Assembly: GCA_964428205.1 (NCBI GenBank) | Contig: CAYRXE010000001.1 | Span: forward strand, 1-64,000 | Origin: CAYRXE01 sp964428205 | Lineage (GTDB): Bacteria > Patescibacteriota > Gracilibacteria > Peribacterales > Peribacteraceae | DNA: 64,000 nucleotides | Reading direction: 5' to 3' | Shown: piece after piece, positions 61,867-64,000 of the stretch | Layout: the number at the start of each line of letters is the position of its first letter | Numbering within the stretch: position 1 is the stretch's first letter | The notes under the pieces: generated by a model | The model's input: the letters and a program-made list of their open reading frames with translations, nothing else | Database searches by the model: none | What the model was told of the DNA's origin: nothing | Made by a program: the position numbers and the translations under genes

Positions 61867-61887
61867 CAGCCCCGCGGGCTGTTTTTT
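61867..61887 (+). terminator. Rho-independent terminator of rpmB
   Basis: CAGCCC (61867-61872) pairs with GGGCTG (61876-61881) around a 3-nt loop, followed by six T. Confidence 0.85.
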
Positions 61888-61907
61888 GCATCCCGGGATT
61901 ATCTATC

Positions 61908-61946
61908 CGCACGGAGAGGTCGCACAGAATGGCGCCTAGTGCGCAC
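61908..61946 (+). pseudogene. Truncated 5' copy of tRNA-Ser
   Basis: The 17-base block CGCACGGAGAGGTCGCA occurs here and again at 61977-61993, where it enters the intact tRNA-Ser. The copy continues with a diverged D-loop and the matching GCCTAGTGCGCAC, then stops at the first bases of the anticodon stem. It begins 69 bp upstream of the intact gene. Confidence 0.75.
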
Positions 61947-61981
61947 TCACCCTCCATTTCTCTCACATCATCGACACGCAC

Positions 61982-62071
61982 GGAGAGGTCGCATAGTGGC
62001 CTAGTGCGCACGCTTGGAAAGCGTGTAAACCTGAAAGGGTTTCGGGGGTTCGAATCCCCCCCTCTCCGCCA
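61982..62071 (+). tRNA. tRNA-Ser, anticodon GGA
   Basis: Ninety nt including encoded CCA. Acceptor GGAGAGG/CCTCTCC with discriminator G, short D-stem GCA/TGC, anticodon stem CACGC/GCGTG with loop TTGGAAA (anticodon GGA at 62016-62018), long variable arm AACC/GGGTT and T-stem GGGGG/CCCCC with TTCGAAT. Confidence 0.95.
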
Positions 62072-62088
62072 TGAACCAGAACGCCGCA

Positions 62089-62105
62089 GGCCCTCTTCGA
62101 GGGCC
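62089..62105 (+). terminator. GC-rich hairpin after tRNA-Ser
   Basis: GGCCCTC (62089-62095) pairs with GAGGGCC (62099-62105) across a TTC loop, followed only by GGTTT. A weak terminator or processing signal. In the next 150 bp I see only an imperfect TTCGGTACATG/CATGTACC..CCGAA fold (62133-62187) and a repeated GGTACATGGC, with no credible gene. Confidence 0.45.
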
Positions 62106-62260
62106 GGTTTCGCGCTGCGCGCTCATGCGTCTTTCGGTACATGGCGGGCCGAGGACGTTTTGGGACATGTCATGTACCCAAGCCGAAGGCGCGTGGTACA
62201 TGGCTACTCAACAAAAACACCGACGATCCGAAGACCGCCGGCGCCTTTTTCCAAACGAAA

Positions 62261-62533
62261 TTATTTCTTACCGTGTGGCAGTGCGCACACTTCGCACGGA
62301 GACATGCACGCCTTGAGCGACTTGATGAAGGCGAGGACCGACACCACGAACGAGAGGATGGCGAGCGATCCTGCTGGAGCGCCGAAGACCAATCCCTGGG
62401 ACGTTACGTGTGCCATGTAGACGCCAACGCCAGAGGCGATGGAGACGAACAAAAGGAGAAGCATCACCACGACATGAAGTGCCATGCACTCCGATGAATG
62501 CGGTGACTTTTTCTTGGAATTGAACATAAACAT
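62261..62533 (-). CDS. Small membrane protein with cysteine-rich tail, unknown
   Basis: A 90-residue protein with two predicted membrane helices (about 18-42 and 52-72) and a C-terminal tail KACMSPCEVCALPHGKK holding three of its cysteines and a histidine, which could bind a metal. I recognise no family. No TANNNT box or Shine-Dalgarno is clear before the ATG at 62533 or the one at 62527. The convincing hydrophobic pattern is the main support. Confidence 0.5.
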   Translation of the reverse strand: MFMFNSKKKSPHSSECMALHVVVMLLLLFVSIASGVGVYMAHVTSQGLVFGAPAGSLAILSFVVSVLAFIKSLKACMSPCEVCALPHGKK

Positions 62534-62599
62534 GGGGAAAAACGGGAGATTGGAGAAAACGGTACTCCAGGGATTTATAAAATGGGATCGACAGAACCA

Positions 62600-62702
62600 A
62601 TGAAGAATTGAGAATGCAGAATGTAGAATTTTTTGGGATTCCTAAAAAATACCTATAAATCCGCAAAATTCTTCACTCTACACTCTACATTCTCAATTTC
62701 AT
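62600..62702. repeat. Low-complexity hairpin repeat, AGAATGTAGAAT type
   Basis: The left arm (62600-62632) is ATGAAGAATTGAGAATGCAG then AATGTAGAATTTTTT. The right arm (62665-62702) is AAAATTCTTCACTCTACACT then CTACATTCTCAATTTCAT. About 30 imperfect base pairs enclose an AT-rich loop. It lies directly upstream of the pheT promoter. Confidence 0.65.
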
Positions 62703-62721
62703 GTGAACGGATTTTGCTGCA

Positions 62722-62727
62722 TACTCT
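62722..62727 (+). promoter_or_regulatory. Leaderless -10 box of pheT
   Basis: TACTCT, 7 nt before the ATG at 62735. Confidence 0.45.
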
Positions 62728-62734
62728 GCGTACT

Positions 62735-64000
62735 ATGAAGGTATCTCTTAATTGGCTGCAGGACTTCGTCACACTCACGGAACACGACCCTCAGAAAATT
62801 TCTGACCGTGTGACCGAGGGCATGGGCGAAGTGGATGAGTTGGTGGTGCAGGGCGCGCTTCTTGATCACTGCTGCGTGGGAAAGATCGTTTCTCTGGGCA
62901 AACACCCCAATGCCGACAAGCTCACACTGTGTGACGTGAAGACCGATAAAGGTATGAAGAAAATTGTGTGTGGAGGTACGAACCTACGCGAAGGAATGAA
63001 GGTCGCCGTCGCACACGTTGGCGCAACGGTGCGCTGGCATGGAACCGAAATGATGACGCTCGCAAAGACGAAGATCCGCGGAGAAGAAAGTGAGGGCATG
63101 ATCTGCGCTGCCGAAGAATTGGATCTCGCCGATATGTTCCCCGAAGCAACGGATCATTCCATTATTGATCTGGGTGATGGCGACAAAGGAGTTGGTGAGG
63201 ACCTGCGCACGTACTTGGGATTGAAGGACGTGGTTCTGCACATTGATAACCACGCCATTACCCACCGCCCGGATTTGTTCTCGCACATGGGTGTCGCACG
63301 CGAATTCGTGGCTCTGGGACTCGCAAAGTGGAAGAATGCTCCAAAGCGCGCAGCTGTGAAATTTGCGAAGAACCCTTCTTCTCTCAAAGTTAAAAACCAG
63401 ATCCCCGATCTCGTCCCCCGCTACGCCGGTGTGATGCTCGAGATCGATGGCTTGGGTGAGACGCCACAATGGATGAAAGAAAAACTCGCGAGTATGGGTC
63501 ATCGTTCGGTGAGCCTGCCTGTGGATATTACGAACTACGTATGTGGCGAGATGGGTGTCCCGCTCCACTCGTTCGATGCCGATGACGTGAAGGGCGCGGT
63601 GCAGTTGCGTCTCTCTGCGAAGGGAGAAAAAATCACCACACTTGATAAAAAAGAACTCACCCTTCCCGACCGCGCGATCATCTTGAGTGATGATGCCGGA
63701 ATCTTTGACCTCGTTGGCGTCATGGGAGGCCTGCGCAGTTCCACGAAGCCGACAACGAGGAAGATCTACCTACATGCACCATGCGTGGACCCGGTCTCCA
63801 TTCGCCGTGCAGTTATTGCAACGGGTCAAAGGACCGATGCCGCCACCATTTACGAGAAGGGCGTGCCTCGCGCAGCTATTGAGCCTGCCGTCGTACGTGC
63901 AGCAGGATTGATGCTCGAACTGATTCCTGGAGCCAAGATTGTGTCGAAGCTTGAGGCCTGGGGCGACGATGGAAAGGCAAAGCCTATCGCCATTTCCTTG
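62735..64000 (+). CDS. pheT: Phenylalanyl-tRNA synthetase beta subunit, continues past the window
   Basis: The first 422 residues of PheT, open at the window edge. Seen: MKVSLNWLQDFV start, the tRNA-binding OB-fold domain (about residues 40-150, with LGKHPNADKLTLCDV and IRGEESEGMICAAEEL), NHAITHRPDLFSHMGVAREF, the B3/4 editing-domain segment VDITNYVCGEMGVPLHSFDAD and IYLHAPCVDPVSIRRAVIATGQRTDAATIYEKG. It charges tRNA-Phe together with PheS; pheS is not visible upstream, so the two subunits are not adjacent here. Confidence 0.95.
   Translation, partial: MKVSLNWLQDFVTLTEHDPQKISDRVTEGMGEVDELVVQGALLDHCCVGKIVSLGKHPNADKLTLCDVKTDKGMKKIVCGGTNLREGMKVAVAHVGATVRWHGTEMMTLAKTKIRGEESEGMICAAEELDLADMFPEATDHSIIDLGDGDKGVGEDLRTYLGLKDVVLHIDNHAITHRPDLFSHMGVAREFVALGLAKWKNAPKRAAVKFAKNPSSLKVKNQIPDLVPRYAGVMLEIDGLGETPQWMKEKLASMGHRSVSLPVDITNYVCGEMGVPLHSFDADDVKGAVQLRLSAKGEKITTLDKKELTLPDRAIILSDDAGIFDLVGVMGGLRSSTKPTTRKIYLHAPCVDPVSIRRAVIATGQRTDAATIYEKGVPRAAIEPAVVRAAGLMLELIPGAKIVSKLEAWGDDGKAKPIAISL

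Noticed and set aside
62071..62316. Short open frames directly after tRNA-Ser
   Set aside because: Arg/Ala-rich composition, overlap with tRNA and hairpins, and no promoter box or ribosome binding site.
1..64000. CRISPR arrays, prophage, transposase or toxin-antitoxin genes
   Set aside because: No regularly spaced repeats, integrase, transposase, capsid or toxin-like frames were seen on either strand.
1..64000. UGA recoded to glycine, as in Gracilibacteria/SR1
   Set aside because: Many genes end at TGA with full-length family matches and the next gene starting in the overlap, so TGA is a stop.

Overview
The window reads as a chromosomal segment of a small-genome bacterium. It is about half G+C, with dense coding and many 1-38 bp gene overlaps. 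TGA is an ordinary stop codon, so this is not the recoded SR1/Gracilibacteria code. The gene style, a minimal SufS/SufU pair, short intergenic palindromes and the large share of glycan genes suggest a Patescibacteria (CPR) member, possibly Peregrinibacteria-like. That placement is an inference with no marker phylogeny behind it. One run of 100 N (51202-51301) joins two contigs.

Positions 338-57529 form one very large cell-surface glycan locus. It holds about nine GT4-type and seven GT2-type glycosyltransferases, six polytopic GT-C-like membrane proteins, eight methyltransferase domains (one fused to a GT2), a Wzx-type flippase, two AsnB-type amidotransferases, a GtrA, a DUF2304 protein, a FemAB-like protein and a set of nucleotide-sugar enzymes. 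The sugar enzymes suggest four routes: GDP-mannose to a 3,6-dideoxy-hexose (Gmd plus a ColD-like dehydratase with His in place of the PLP lysine); dTDP-glucose to a 4-keto-6-deoxy sugar (RmlA, RmlB) with a C-methyltransferase for a branched sugar; UDP-HexNAc to an amidated or 2,3-diamino uronic acid (two UDP-sugar dehydrogenases, WecB/WbpI-type epimerase, Gfo/Idh oxidoreductases, DegT aminotransferase, GNAT, AsnB); and several epimerase/oxidase branches of unknown product. No initiating phosphoglycosyltransferase, Wzz, ABC exporter, RmlC or RmlD was recognised. The genes sit in about fifteen short operons on alternating strands.

From 57.6 kb onward the content is housekeeping: sufS, a small acidic protein, sufU, tRNA-Thr(GGU), a methyltransferase, an M50 site-2-type protease, rpmB, tRNA-Ser(GGA), a small membrane protein, and pheT running off the end. 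Both tRNA genes have a truncated copy of their 5' end just upstream, and tRNA-Thr also has a downstream copy broken by palindromic insertions.

The strongest non-obvious signal is regulatory. At least 28 starts that are not translationally coupled carry a TANNNT (-10-like) box exactly 6-8 nt before the start codon and no Shine-Dalgarno, which implies leaderless transcription as the default. Two asnB genes share this promoter plus a 46-bp inverted repeat that brackets an 8.2-kb block. Several other intergenic gaps hold long hairpins built from low-complexity direct repeats, and a nested multi-stem element lies at 46081-46251.
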